NCBI GenBank assembly: GCA_963978905.1
Contig: OZ022257.1
Location: forward strand, 5,652,965-5,716,964
Direction: 5' to 3'
Source: Trichostrongylus colubriformis
Taxonomy: Eukaryota > Nematoda > Chromadorea > Rhabditida > Trichostrongylidae
DNA length: 64,000 bases
Positions 10,941 through 23,286 of the stretch are shown piece after piece; the first letter of the stretch is position 1, and each line of letters starts with the position of its first letter. A program made the translations under genes and the position numbers. The notes under the pieces are model-generated. The model saw nothing but the letters and a program-made list of their open reading frames with translations, searched no databases and was not told the origin of the DNA.

Positions 10941-13900
10941 ATGCTGCTTCTTCTCTTAATTGGTATCATTGCTGCTATCTGCTCCGCCAGCAGTCCGCCG
11001 GAAGGTGTGGTAGGCCTGGTAAGTGAATGTGAAGTGTAACGAAAATCCGTTAGTTCACAAGATGAACATAGATTCTATGTAAAGCTACCACAGTCCCTCA
11101 CATCCCCCAGGAAAAGCTACTATAGCATTTCTCAGGGCAATGAAGGTATAGAATGGTTGGTAGTGGAGGAAAGCATAACTGGAAACAATGTTTCTGGAAA
11201 TGAGACTAGTTATGAAATGACAGTCTGCTACGAAGCCAGCATTGAGGAAGGGCGTCTGATGTCTTAATCACAATCTCTCTACACTGCCATTTACCCAGCC
11301 TCGCATACGCCAGGCGAATTGTTGCGAGGTCGGAACAACGAGCGAGGCTGGCTGGCATGGCCCTTCGCTGTTGGCATCGTTCTCACATCTGTAGTGATAC
11401 AGGGGGGAACTATAGCTGTTTCATACAGTTCTTTCTCAGCCTTGCACTACAATTAGCACCTCAATTTTCATATATGAAGGAATCGTCCACGGAAATTCCA
11501 TGATTCTAATTTCTCTCAAGATCACTCCTCCACAAAAAGTACATAAAGAGAAAGTAGGAAGAACCTAGAAAATTTCTTCGTTGCAAAACAGAAATCGAAG
11601 AGCTTATGGTGAGCAACTCATTCAAATTCCCGCCGAGCAGCATTTGAACAGCCGTGGGCTGTCATAGTGCAGCTCAAAATTTCGCGCCCGATATTGGTTT
11701 GATCAGTGTCCCTCACCACGCGACCGTCGTCTCTTTTCTACTAGAACCCTCTCACTGTCGTGGGCCCGACTCTGTCGACATCGCTTTGCGGTGCACTACC
11801 TTGCCCCAATTCTTGTTTTTTTTTCACGTGAACCTCTGCATGCGACTCTTAGGAAGCAAATACGCCATGAATGTTCGGGTGAGAGGAGAACTCGAAGAAG
11901 CTTAAAGTTTTCATGGATAATCTGTTTAACAATCGTCCAAATTTGCCCCTACCCTGTCCTGTGAACAACTGCGCTGAGGAGAATAGTGCTGGCCGGGGAA
12001 CCCTTGTCGTTTTGGAAACTTTGCTGATCATTTTCAAGGGGCGAATTAGCTTTTCCGAAAAGTATAGGACTCCAAGGAAACTCTGATCGAAGATATTTCG
12101 AAGTGGGTGCAAGATGCGAAGTAGTTCCAAATGAAGCTAGTGAGTGTTCCTCGATGTATGTTCTTCTATGAATGTCTCAGAGTCACAACTGCACAGCTGG
12201 ATTAGGTCTCGCTCAACAGAGTATTCTTCCAGGATAACCAACACTTCATTTGAATAGATACGCCCCTTGCCGTGAGTCCCGCCTGCTAAAAAGCGGGTGT
12301 GTATCGTTGAGGAGCCATGATTCCGCACAGGAGAGTGCGGCGCAGGGAGCGATGCGTGTAATTAATCGGTGTCGTAAGTAATTGGTCCTGAGGCAATCCT
12401 CTTACTCCAAGTGAAAAAAGATGCAGAACACGGTGACTACCTTCAAAATCGGATTACATACGGTGCGACCAGCTCGTACGTACCACTTCAGACGCTGCGC
12501 GTATTGCTTCGTAAAGTTTTGTCTCATCGATAGCGATCCTCAAAACAGCCATAAACGAGGGAGGCTGCTGGTGATCCTCCTTGCTAGGGTCAAGTGCTGT
12601 TCAAGGCTTGTTGCTCTGAAGCTTTTTCAAACTATTTTGTGAAGCCACAAATGATAACGGACAGTCGTCGAGATGTTTATCCTGAGAGTACATTTTTTAC
12701 AGAATGAAAATGGTCGCTATGGACTTGCTGTCGACTTCTCCTTGCCAACTCCTTTCATCGGTCCACCAGTCTTTAAATGCTTGCGAGAAGCCGGTTTCAC
12801 GACTATTTTCTTGCCGTGGGTTTTCCATTTTATAACTGACTTTATAGAGCAATTTAATTTCTGTTGGAGCGGAAGTGGTGTAGTTAAAGATGGCGTCCAC
12901 TCCCACCAGCAAGGGGCGTAGATCAAATCTGGCATCAATACCCGCCCATGCTGAGTAGAACTTTCACACCTACGAAGTAGGGGAATAGGTAACGGACACG
13001 TCTGGAACGATATACGCACTGACTGGTACATCGCTGGCACCCGCAAGTCATTATGTAGGCCAAGTAGCATCCACATTTCACTGTCGCCAGAATTCCGAAT
13101 AGAACCGGAACGCATACAGCGTTCCATATGAAGCAATAATTAGTTCGAATACTGTATTTTTTCAATCATTATGTATTTTCTGGGAGCTGAATTTGGATAT
13201 GGAATGTCAAATCAGAAGACAACCGAAATGTAGGGCTTGGGGTGTTTGTTAAAATGTTTGGATAACTGGAAATAAAGTTCATACTATAAAATCCTTCGGT
13301 CTTGGCTACAGGTATAAGCCAAATTTTTGAACTGCATCCATATTCACCACAACATTTTCAGGTTTTTCCATATGAAAGGAAAAGGGAAGCGCATGGTGCA
13401 TTTCAAATTTCTTGGAATGGCGTATTCCGTCTTTGTAGAAATTAGCATGCTTTCATTGGAAAGCTAAAGAAGCTTTCGAACACGTCTCCTAGCGTAAAGA
13501 GAGGCGGGAACGACATGCTGCCAATTTCTCTCAAAAAGAGGCGGGAACGACACGCTGCCAATTTTTTTTCCTTTCACTGAGTATCCATTACATAATCACC
13601 TTTCGACAGTTTGGAAAGTGCCTTGAAGCCTCCAATCCGTAATGCTCAAAAATTTCGTTTTATTTCAAGAATCTCAAAGTTTCTATCACGTAAAATGAAA
13701 AACAACCATCAAAAGCCACGGTTATTCATGAGCAGGTTTTCTTTGCCTAGCATCACCTCTGGACTTGAAGCAGTACAGCGCGTTTTAACAAAGAAATCTT
13801 CTTCTGAAATCATTTAGTTAGGTACGTAATGTACTGATTGGCATGCAACAGCTGCTCGTCTTCACTGAGCAACTATATTGTTCACCGTGCCATGCCAGAA

Positions 13901-16900
13901 ATCCCGTTATGATTTGGACGTCACTCCTCGCGTAACCTGATCTAGTAGACAGCCTAGGGCACCTCTGCGTTCTGCCTGAACTAGACCCTCTAGATTGAAA
14001 CACAGAAGTAAACAGAACCTCTTAGCCTTGATAGAAGCGTAGAAGAAATAATTACCGTACTACTAATGAGTTACGGAATCACTCTTATACATCCGCTCTG
14101 TTATTCAATAGGAGATTCCAATCCCAATTTTCAGAGTATACGATGCGCATTCACGTAATCATTGGATTCCTAATGCTGTTTTTAATATACGCCGAGCCTT
14201 GAAAGGTCAGTGGATTTCAGGTGTTATACCACAGGTAGGAAATCTCTAACAACCACGTAGACATAACGTGGTTTCTCATTGGTCTCCTGCAGCGATTTTC
14301 AATTGCAGCTTTTTGTGAATAACGTAAACGACTTTATGGCAACATTTGAGTTTCATGAATAGCCACTAGAAATTTCCTGGCAATACTGTGAAAGTTGAAG
14401 GAATCGTACACGAAAATTACACGATTCCACTTCCACTCAAGCAGAAACACATAGCGTGTGTATAGAAAAACAAAAAGAGCCAAGAAGTGGTCCATTATTC
14501 CAGAGCAGAAATGAAAATCTGGACGAACAGGAGCTCGATTTAACTGCCGCCAATCCAACTTTCGAAAGTTGTGTGAGGGAGCAACGCAGTTTGAATGTGC
14601 CACGTCCCATATTGAGTTGCTTCTTACTTCTCCGATCACTGGTCTCCCCTTTGCTCCCATATATCTAGGGTTCTCGCCTCAACGGAGAGCCGACCGTATC
14701 GGATCATACTCTGAAGGGCGGTATTTCAGCCAGAATCCTAGTTTTTTTTCGCGTGGAAGATTTCAAATCTCCGTAAGCAGTTCTTTCGAAGGCAGTTGGC
14801 ACATCAATTTGGACCGCTCGCTCAAAATGAAAGTAGATATGCCATGTAGATGGTGAAGCAATAAGTAGACTAAGATTCAGGGTCAAAAGTCCGTATCTTG
14901 CCAGTCCACGCTTTTCGCGGGGCGTGTTTTACGATGCACCGTACCAGCGCCGCATCGATTGGAGCCACGGCAGGCGCAATACGGCGGCGTATCATGAATC
15001 GCGCAAGAAGTTTCGAGTCGCTTCGATCTTATACTTCAAATAAAAATGTTTCATGCCAAGATCAAGGCACTCAACTTCTCTTTCTTGTGTGAGGCATATT
15101 TCCACATCTGAGTAACCGAAGAAGCATCGTAGCTGATGTATTTTGATGCACGTGGAATGCAAGTGATCAGTAGCACATTCAGCCTGCAGAAAATTGTGTG
15201 CATTCCAATGTATGACCATTTTAGCGGGCCTCGGTGTGGAGGTCTATATGGTGCCTAAGACGCATCGATTTAAGGAAGATCAAGGATCAGCACAGATGAG
15301 GGAGGCCTTTAATGGTTTCAAATTCGCAAATCTCGGAGTCAGCAGGATTTGGGTTAAGGTGAGGGTTCATCTGTGATGAGATTTTGAAACGTTATGCAGA
15401 CAGAGAGTTGAATACACTTCATTTGGAAGCTTTCAGCTAGCAGCTACTTCGGAAGCATTTTGAATTTACGCGTGAATAGTGCCCATTTTTCTGGTCTTGC
15501 CTGCTCTCTAGACACTTCAAAAAACTATTATGACTCGATCCGGAGCTCAATGGCATGTAAAAAGCGATTTACAAGCCGTGACGAAGTGGAGCTCAAGATG
15601 TTTTCAAAAAAGTCTTCAGCTGGCGGTTTTTTTTTTTTTGAAATTGTCTTGAATTGGGACCTGATTTGCGCCCGTTTTCCTGCTCTTGTCTGCGCTCTCT
15701 GGACGGCACACACAGAGCTTTGAGAACTATTTCTTCCACACTAAATACAATTCCCTCGGGGCTTCTCAACCACTGCTTCGCCAAGCCTTTTTTCTCCTGG
15801 ATTACGCTCAGGCTTTCAGAGGGCGAGCGCATGTATGAAAATGTATGACCCGCAAATTTATAACAAACGGCGTATCAATTTCAGGTGAAATCGCAAAGCT
15901 TCGACCAGGATCGGGAGTACAATAGAGGATTCCTCAGAGAGATGATTTCTTCTGCAAGGGTACTGTACTCGTTAGCTGCTTCAAAGTTCCATTTTCCATT
16001 TACTGTCACGGCACTGATGAACATTTCCAGAAGTCTTAGTTCATTTAAGATAATTCGTGGTCAGGGGAAGGAGGTAATCGATAAGTACTCTTTAACATTG
16101 ATATTTGTTTGAAGAACCTCGGCATCGACGTCGGTTTCTTTACAAACCGGAAAAATTGGAATGAGATAACTAATGAATGGAATCTGGATGGACACCATCT
16201 TTGGTGAGTTAGAGTAGTGGTGGTTTGTGTACATTGCGAGTAGGTATTATCAATTTGTGGGTGTTTAAGTCACTGAAATCAATGTGGGTTGAGGCGCTGT
16301 GTTGAAAGCACACTCCTTGCTTGCAAGGAGACGGGAGGACCCTAATTGTCACTGGGAGGAAGTTCTGGGAGGCGGGAAGAGGGAGGGAGTGAGAACGTTC
16401 AAGGACACCAACGCCAAAGGATTCTGGCCTTAACGCTCCTCCATCAATGACAATTGAGCTCGTATCCGCCCTTCGGCAAAGATGGGCTGTACCTCAAATT
16501 CGTTCAGGTACTGGAACGTAACCAATGTTGGACGAGGCGGTGAGACTCCCGCTAATTTTGAAAACTTCCGTCCTTTCGGAGGTTGGACAGAACCAACTGT
16601 CAAACAGTTCGGTAAGAAGGAGAAAATCTGTGGAGTTACGGTGAACTGGTAAGTATATGCAACATATAAGTATGGGCTGAGCTGCTAAAATGGCGCGCAT
16701 TTTCATTCTTATGGAGCAGGAATCAAATGCTGCATCAACGCGCGTCAAGGTCAACAAGACTTCCATCCTTCCGAATCGGTTAATTGGTACAGACTCGTCT
16801 GGAAGGATGAAGGCATTGACTTAGACATCGGTTTTTACATCGCAAGCACACAAGTAATTGTATAGGCCAAATCCCATCACGATTCTGAGTGTAATTGGGA

Positions 16901-17718
16901 TGCAACTATAGACTGATTACTGCTGAAAACTTTATCCCTTTTCTTTTAATGTGCACATGAGCTCGATCGTGATCCTCATCCAAACTATACCCGTCACACA
17001 AACAAATGCGTTTACATTTGGACTCTGTAAAAAGGTCATTAATATATGTTTTGCGAGAGTTGACGGCTTGTAGAGTCCATTTTGTGAACTCTGCACATTC
17101 CATGATCTTTCATGTTCCAGCTAGGCCAATCACTCGTAGTGCCAGTAGCCATTCCCTGCATCCCTTACGCCCACCTTGCTGCTCCTTAGAATATCTGATT
17201 CATACAGGGTGCGACGAAAGTATTACCGTTTGAGAGAGCTTTGCCCTACGAGGATCACAACTTGATAAAATACTCCGTTTGGAGTAACCACAGAAGGCAG
17301 TCTTCGCTGATCCTCACAATTCAGTCAATTTTCTGGAAGGCACTGCATGGAAACTGAGCGGCGATTTGCATGACGAACGTCTGTCCCCATAGCAGGTACC
17401 TTCCCTCAACGTTCTCATCATTGAGTTCAAAGCAAAATCGATGATGTGAAATACTGGGGGATTGTAATGAAATTTTGTGGAAATATCACTCACCCGTGGA
17501 ACTCGTAGTGACACCTCCTCCCTTCGTAGTATGGTGAGGCAACCTTATGCCTATACATATATAGGATGATTGAGGGCAGTACAGCCACTGTCCAAAGTTA
17601 TTGTAGAAATCGTAACTATTAGTTTTCACGGAACTATGCCTGATTATTATACGAAGTTTCCTTCAGGAATGTCTATGATGTGCAACGTCTGAGAGACTAC
17701 GAAACCCAGGAAGACTAA
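10941..17718 (+). CDS. Secreted GH25-type lysozyme-like protein, copy A (8 exons)
   Basis: Exons: 10941-11018, 12703-12815, 14135-14205, 15225-15358, 15885-15959, 16115-16203, 16508-16648, 17667-17718. Phases agree throughout and give 250 residues. Residues 1-16 form a signal peptide (hydrophobic core to ICSA). The GH25 barrel follows: strand-1 V-D-F (Asp37), C-L-R-E-A-G (Cys52), G-L-G-V-E-V-Y-M (89-96), R-I-W-V-K-V-K (128-134), F-F-T-N-R-K-N-W (165-172), L-W-Y-W-N (186-190), E-T-P-A-N-F (199-204), K-Q-F-G (219-222) and C-G-V-T-V-N (228-233). Layout and landmarks match nematode LYS proteins of the Entamoeba-like GH25 group, which act in gut defence and digestion. The canonical D-x-E is K132-x-K134, so hydrolysis by the usual mechanism is doubtful. 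Exon 6 uses a GAAG acceptor. Intron 7 starts with an in-frame TAA, so its retention would end the protein at Trp234. Function is inferred from family. Confidence 0.9.
13501..13567. repeat. Short tandem duplication in intron 2 of gene A
   Basis: GAGGCGGGAACGACATGCTG followed by CCAATTT at 13501 is repeated 40 bp later with one substitution (ACACGCTG). It is intronic with no visible role. Confidence 0.75.
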
Positions 17719-18240
17719 TGTCAAGTGAAACTTTCGACACCGCTCTCAAAGGAACATCGTTGTCATAAGACTAGCTGTTGCTCTTGATATTTAATATGGG
17801 GAAAAATACAATAAAACTCTGATATGAAAATCACTGGCAAACATTTACAGTAACTGCTAACACTACGCTGTTTCACGAACAATATCAATACTTATCATAG
17901 GATCCAGCAATATACCTCGAAAAAGTGAAACTAAGACAAACAAAAGCGAAAAAAAGAGAACTTGTCTGACATACAGCTTCTCCAATGTAAGGCTCTACGA
18001 GGCGAGGCGTCCGAGGTGGCGGAGCCGTGAGGGCCTTAGGGTAGAGAGAAGCTGTCACGTGCTCAGTGAGACTGAGAAGCGATCCATTTTGAGGCGAAAA
18101 TTTAGACTGCGTTTCTCTCACTGACATCTGCTCGCATACTGTTTGGCGAAAGTTCATACGATTTGTTCTCCTTCCAGTTTCTCGACCTCTGGATTGAAAT
18201 AACGGGAGTTCTCGGTTGTTTTCGTGTTTCTGTTCATGCA
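17719..18240. other. 3' flank of gene A
   Basis: The first 200 bp match the 3' flanks of B (from 33324) and C (from 50663), including 'tggaactttcgacatcgctc'-like sequence, and contain the poly(A) signal. Sequence 17940-18240 is unrelated to the other units. Its 125-codon minus-strand ORF (17885-18262) has no recognisable domain or counterpart and is not called. Confidence 0.5.
17810..17815 (+). terminator. Poly(A) signal of gene A
   Basis: AATAAA 92 bp after the stop codon. Genes B and C carry AATAAA at similar distances, supporting use as the cleavage and polyadenylation signal. Confidence 0.55.
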
Positions 18241-19600
18241 CTGTATCCCGCATGTGCCGCATGTGGACCTAACCGTAATCAAGGAGAAAAAAGGCGTAGT
18301 GAAGCAGTGGTTGGGAAGTAAAGAGGGAGTTGTCTTCAGAGTGAAGAGACTAATTCCCAAGAAGTTCTAAGTGTGGGTTGTCTATAAAGAGCAGACAAGA
18401 CCAGAAAAATAGGCGCAATTAACGCGTAAATTTAAAATGCCATTCAAAAAAGCTGCTAGCTGAAAGCTTTTAGATAAAGTGTCTTCAACTCACTGTCTGC
18501 ATAACTTCACAATATCTCAGCACAGATGAGCCCTCACCTTAGTTTAAATCCTGCGGATTCCGTGATTTGTGGAGTTGAACCATAAAAGGGCTAGGCATCT
18601 GTGCTGATCCTTGTTCTCCCCTGAATCGAACCATATATTATACATCTCCATGCCGAGATCTTCTGAAATGATCAACATTCTAATGCACACAGCTTTCTGC
18701 AGGCTAGATGTCCCACTGATCACATGTATACCACGAGCATCGAAATACACCAGCAACGATACTATGGTTGCTCAGATATGGAAATCACGCGCAACACTAT
18801 AAAGAGAAGTTGAGTGCCTTACGCTTAACATGAAACGTTTTTAGTTAAACGCCCACTGCGAAAACCATGGAGCGGGAATTGAAACGAGCTGCTGTTTATC
18901 CAAAATCTTAATTTATACAATGGAGGCAAGGGTATTTTATGGCTCCTTCAGTGTTTCTATTCACGAACAGAGTCTAGTAATGTGATTTCGAGAGGAAATC
19001 GAATCGTGGAATTTTTGTGCGCGATTCCTTCAACCTTCAAATTCCTGCCAGGAAATTTCTATTAGCCATCCGTGAAATTTAAAAGCTGCCATGAAGTCGT
19101 TTATGTTTCTCACAAAACGCTGCAATTGTAAATCGCTGGAGGCGGGCACCATCATGAAATCATGTTACGTGGGCCCATGTCGAGGTTTGAAAGGTTCTTC
19201 ATCTGGGAATTAAACGTGGCAACTATTAACCTTGTACGGCTTGATGTATATTGGAGAAAGATCAGAAATCCATTGAGGACGCTTGCACTCTGAAAAATTT
19301 CTATCAAAATCTCTTATTGAATAATTGAGGAAATGAATGAGTGACTCCGTTACTTTTCTCATCTCTTCTGCGCTACTACCAAGGCTGAGTTAAGGGGTCC
19401 AGTTTTAACTGGAGACAGATCTCTTAGGACTGTCCACTAGATCAGGTCACGCGAGTAAGTGGCGATGAGGCCGCGACCAGCAGGCGCGTGGAGAGCACGC
19501 TCACGTAATTCTCATGGCGCCGTGACATTGTTGGACAGTACTGGCACACAATGTGACAACCAAGTCGGTACGTTAAGTATCTGGCTGACTGTTTCTAAAA
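18240..19600 (-). pseudogene. Inverted partial lysozyme pseudogene (exons 3-4 and flanking introns)
   Basis: Read on the minus strand, this block is collinear with the gene-A interval from about 13700 to 15830. It retains an intron-2 tail, a shortened exon 3 after a TTTTTCAG acceptor (about 19235-19293), intron 3 and a clear exon 4 relic at 18662-18538. The exon-4 relic still reads D-L-G-M-E-M-Y near its start and G-I-R-R-I at its end. It is 9 bp shorter than exon 4 of A and B, and a TAA follows R-R-I where the tryptophan codon should be. Exon 3 has lost its frame. Exons 1, 2 and 5-8 are not seen. It is therefore a dead, truncated, inverted copy. Confidence 0.85.
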
Positions 19601-21936
19601 GAAGGTTTCTACATAAAAACGCGATGTACTGTTTCGAGTTCAAAATGCTGCAAGCAACGAGCTGCCTATTCGCCTTTGGTGATTGTTCCTCGTTTTTTGT
19701 AGAGTAAATTTTGAGTTTCTTGAAATATAATAGAACAAGTTCTAAACTGCAGTGGCTTTGAAACATTTGTAATGTCAAAAATTGACTCGAACTTATGCGG
19801 GTGACCCTTGCAAGCCCTCAGATTGCCCCAAATACGCTCCCGAAAAAAGTCCTAAAGGTCCTATGGTCTCGCATGGCATTCACGTTGAAGGCTACGAGGC
19901 ATCTTCCATACCCGCCGTAAGGTGGGCATGTTCTGTACTATACTGAATAGAAGGAGAGCGTTGAGGACATGTCATCCCCGCTCCTTTGTATACTCTAAAG
20001 CGAGTTGGAACGCTCCTAATAGTCTTCCACCGACGTCGATGCTTACTTTTACGAACACGGAGTGCACCTTTCACGCATAAGCTTAACTCAAGAAAGTTTG
20101 GAAAGAAAGCCTATCCAACCCATTTTCTAACGACTCCTATCAGCTCCCGTGTGAGCAATTATCAGTTTCGATAAATCACCGTTGAGGTCCCAGCACCCTG
20201 ATACCTGTGATATAAACATTCCATTGACAGCTGGAAAAGCGAAACGGGAATGGTGACATTGCCCACCAACGTTCCTCGGGATTTGGTCACAGTTCCATTC
20301 TGATGTCGAATCTTATCAACCGTTATCAGTTTAGATCGTCCACCATTGATGTCCCCGTCCCACCCCTCGAAATATCAATGTCACCGCTCTCGGATCGACG
20401 TGACAGGCAGACCGAAACTGAAACTAACCGACCATAAACGGGATCAAAATAATCACAAAAGCATGCTCCTGTCGAGTATACTGACACTTCGTCACTCAAA
20501 ATGCCCATACTAAGCGAGCCTCGTAGAGATTATCTCCCATCTTTTTTGAAAATGAAGGTGATCCGGTAGAAAATATTAACCTTTCCTATATATCAAATTC
20601 GCATTGAGGAGCTCTAGCCGTTGGTCAGTTTTTCAAAGCAATTGGATCACTTTTGGTAAAGGTATGGCAAAACGGCGAACTGCAGCAGCTTTTTCCACTG
20701 TGGCCAGTCGACAGAATCAGAAGCGGAATCGTTGTTCGATTCTAGTGCTTGAAGTGTTCAAAGATATCGCCCATTGAACCACCTGACAAAAAGAGCGGCT
20801 AAATATTGAAACTGGTGAATTGCTATTTTTGTCTGACTTCATAACAAGTGCACATGAGGCATATTTCGAAATTGTCCGTTTTTGTTCGTGATCAAAAACA
20901 ACACCCCCAATACAAGCCTATTTGCTTTTCTTTTAGGGTTCATTGAACAGTTCGAATTGGTGCTTTCTGATGTTTTCAATTGTTATCCTGGGAGCGCATA
21001 TGACATAACTTGGCTTTGTAAAGTAGACCAATAGATAGAGCTCCGTATGAAGAATGTGGCTGAGCGCTCGTTTTTCTTTGTAGGACGATCACCTCAATTT
21101 TCAAGAAAAAATGGGAAATTGACCTCTGAGGCGCGAGAAAAAAGCTGAGTGCATGACGGCATCATTAACTCTCGACTTCAGCTGGAAATTTTTGCTTGAG
21201 CATTTTAAACTAAGAATCGTCAACATATTTGCTCAGAGCATAATTCAGTGATCATTTTGATTCTATTCATATACGTTTTGATTGATTTCACTCAAAACCC
21301 GAAAGTCTACTCCCCACGGATCATTAAGCTATTATTTACAATGCTTATCATGAACAAATACCAGTTCACAGTATAGCCTTCTTACTTTCCTTAAAATCTT
21401 ATATGTTCCATCCAATTTTTGCGAAAATACGCCCGTTCGAGGTTTGAATTACATATCCAACACTTTAAAGCAACGAAGTTAGACGGAATAAAACTTTGTC
21501 ATGCTAATCCATTGATCATACAAATACACTGTCACACAGGTCATGGATCTTAAAAGTGATGCCAGCACAACCAAGGCAATTGGCGAGCAGAGATCGATAG
21601 CTGGAGGTCAATGGTAACTGACCGTTAGCCATGTGACAAGTAAATAAAAGTGGATGTCGATCTAATCAGTTGGGTTGGAGTAAGTTTCAGAATAACTGGG
21701 TAACAACAATCATTGTGATACATGTCTTTTCCGATTACGTGCACTTCCAAATTTGGAATTTCCAAAACTCAGCTTGATTAAGCCTACATACTTAAAGTTC
21801 CCTTGAGCCGAAGGCTATAATACTGCTTTTTATGAGCTGTTCACGAATAGTTCATGAGAAGCTGTTCACGAATTACAGTGAAAATTCAAACAATTCTTCA
21901 AGGAAGTCATTGTCACTCATCCACAATCACCTATTA
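19600..21936. other. Junction of units A and B and 5' part of unit B
   Basis: No convincing gene. About 19773-19916 (+) looks coding in one frame: D-P-C-K-P-S-D-C-P-K-Y, then G-Y-E-A-S-S-I-P-A, then a good GTAAGG donor. I find no partner exon and do not call it. From about 20440 the sequence matches unit A: 20448-20600 repeats 5984-6130, and 20860-21310 matches 1000-1540. Confidence 0.45.
21415..21475. other. Empty site matching the hAT-like insertion of unit A
   Basis: The sequence from 'ttttgcgaaaata' through 'attacatatccaac' to 'aaagcaacgaa' is continuous here. In unit A the matching left and right halves (3003-3046 and 4600-4640) are separated by the 1.55-kb element. Confidence 0.65.
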
Positions 21937-22478
21937 TTTAGTTGTCCAGAAAGTTTTCGGACTAAATGCATGGTAAGGTTCGAAACAACATATCTTTGTC
22001 ACCCGATGTTGTGAGCGGACCTAACTTGAGGGATTGTGTTTCATGTCCGGTATTTGTACCTGTCAGCAGCATGTGCGACATATCGTCTCCTGTCCCCAGT
22101 AGTGCCTTCGCAATGGATGACAAGAAGATGCTCTACCGACCAGTTCTGCTTGTACAACACCGTTCCGGCCGGTCCGCGAACGAGGCCCATCGCTGCAGGC
22201 TTTCTGCGGGAAACAATGAAGGGGCAAGCCCCCTGTCGCTCGACGTGCTTTTACTGGTACCACAAGTTCGACAACGGTGAAAAATCGCTCAAGAAATCTC
22301 GACCACAAACATAGAACAAACGGCTCGTTCTCGCTACCTGTGGGGCTCGACCTAACCTTTCTGACCGCCATCTTCAGACCTTACGAATACTCCAAAATCC
22401 ACGGTACACGATGTCAATAAAGCTGCTAACTACACAATGTTCTCCGACGTCAGTCCGAAAACTTTCCGGACAACCTAA
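21937..22478 (+). mobile_element. Degenerate mariner-family element
   Basis: A 542-bp element with inverted ends of the form TTAGGTTGTCCGGAAAGTTT on the right and a diverged copy on the left, each flanked by TA. Its interior, 22100-22320, encodes remnants of a mariner transposase N-terminus split between two frames: R-S-G-R-S-A-N-E-A-H in one frame and Y-W-Y-H-K-F-D-N-G-E-K-S-L-K in another, the two helix-turn-helix halves. The catalytic D-D34D domain is missing. The matching place in unit A (near 5705-5725) is uninterrupted, so the insertion is specific to unit B. Confidence 0.8.
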
Positions 22479-23286
22479 TATTATGCAGCCTCCGACATTC
22501 ATGCAGGAATGGACAATGAACTCAATAGCGCTTGGTAGATTTGAGACAAAGAACATTCGATGCATCTACTTTCGGACACAAGGTTCCTTCGTGGTACATA
22601 AGCAGCACTACTGAACTACTCAAAATGGCCTGTAATCCACGAAAAAGTGCGTATCTGAAGAGGTGTGATGTTTCGTAACAAGGATTCGCTGGTATTCCAG
22701 TTTCTGACTGAGATTAAAGACATCATTAGGGGTAATGCGGTAATGGAGAAATCCCTACAAGAAGTCACTTACATGGTAGTCCTGGGCCTAAGAAGACTAT
22801 CTGTGGCGAAATCCCGTTGAAAAAGTGCCCATCCAAGCTGTAGAAACCCTGCAAAGCGCCGCAATCATGCAGCGGTTCCGCCTCTTGGACACAGCGGTCC
22901 CGCCTCCCGATGACGTAATTCCCAATTGATTGGGGTGGGAGCGGCCAGGGAGATGAGGCAGGATCGGGGGTATGCTGCGCGCTTTCGCAGTTTTAGCTTG
23001 AAACTCACTCAAAAAATAGATGTTATCGTATTTCCGAACATTCCCCTGTGTTTACTTGGCAACATGCCAATGGAAAACTAGATCAGACTACTTCTCTCTT
23101 GACGGATAGGTCGTCGAGAATCAACGGTGGAAAAGGGGTCCTATTTTTCGGGTTTTGGGCCACTTCCATCCGTTTTTTCTCCACTATCCTGTTACTAGGC
23201 ATCTCGACTTTCATATGCACTATTTCTTTTACTTTTCGTCCGACTTTCCCCTAATGCTTCCTTTAAGCAAAATATCCATAAAAGGG
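22479..23286. other. Non-coding block of unit B
   Basis: The first 250 bp match 5725-5940 in unit A. The rest (22730-23280) has no counterpart that I recognise. No gene found. Confidence 0.5.

Noticed and set aside
16720..16783. A terminal exon of gene A at GAGCAG|GAATCAAAT
   Set aside because: It splices in phase in A but gives an immediate stop in B and an unrelated tail in C. The alternative exon at 17667-17718 is conserved in A, B and C and encodes the V-Y-D-V motif expected after C-G-V-T-V-N.
17885..18262. 125-codon minus-strand ORF next to the inverted pseudogene
   Set aside because: It runs out of the pseudogene block into unique sequence, matches no lysozyme exon, and has no splice or domain support.
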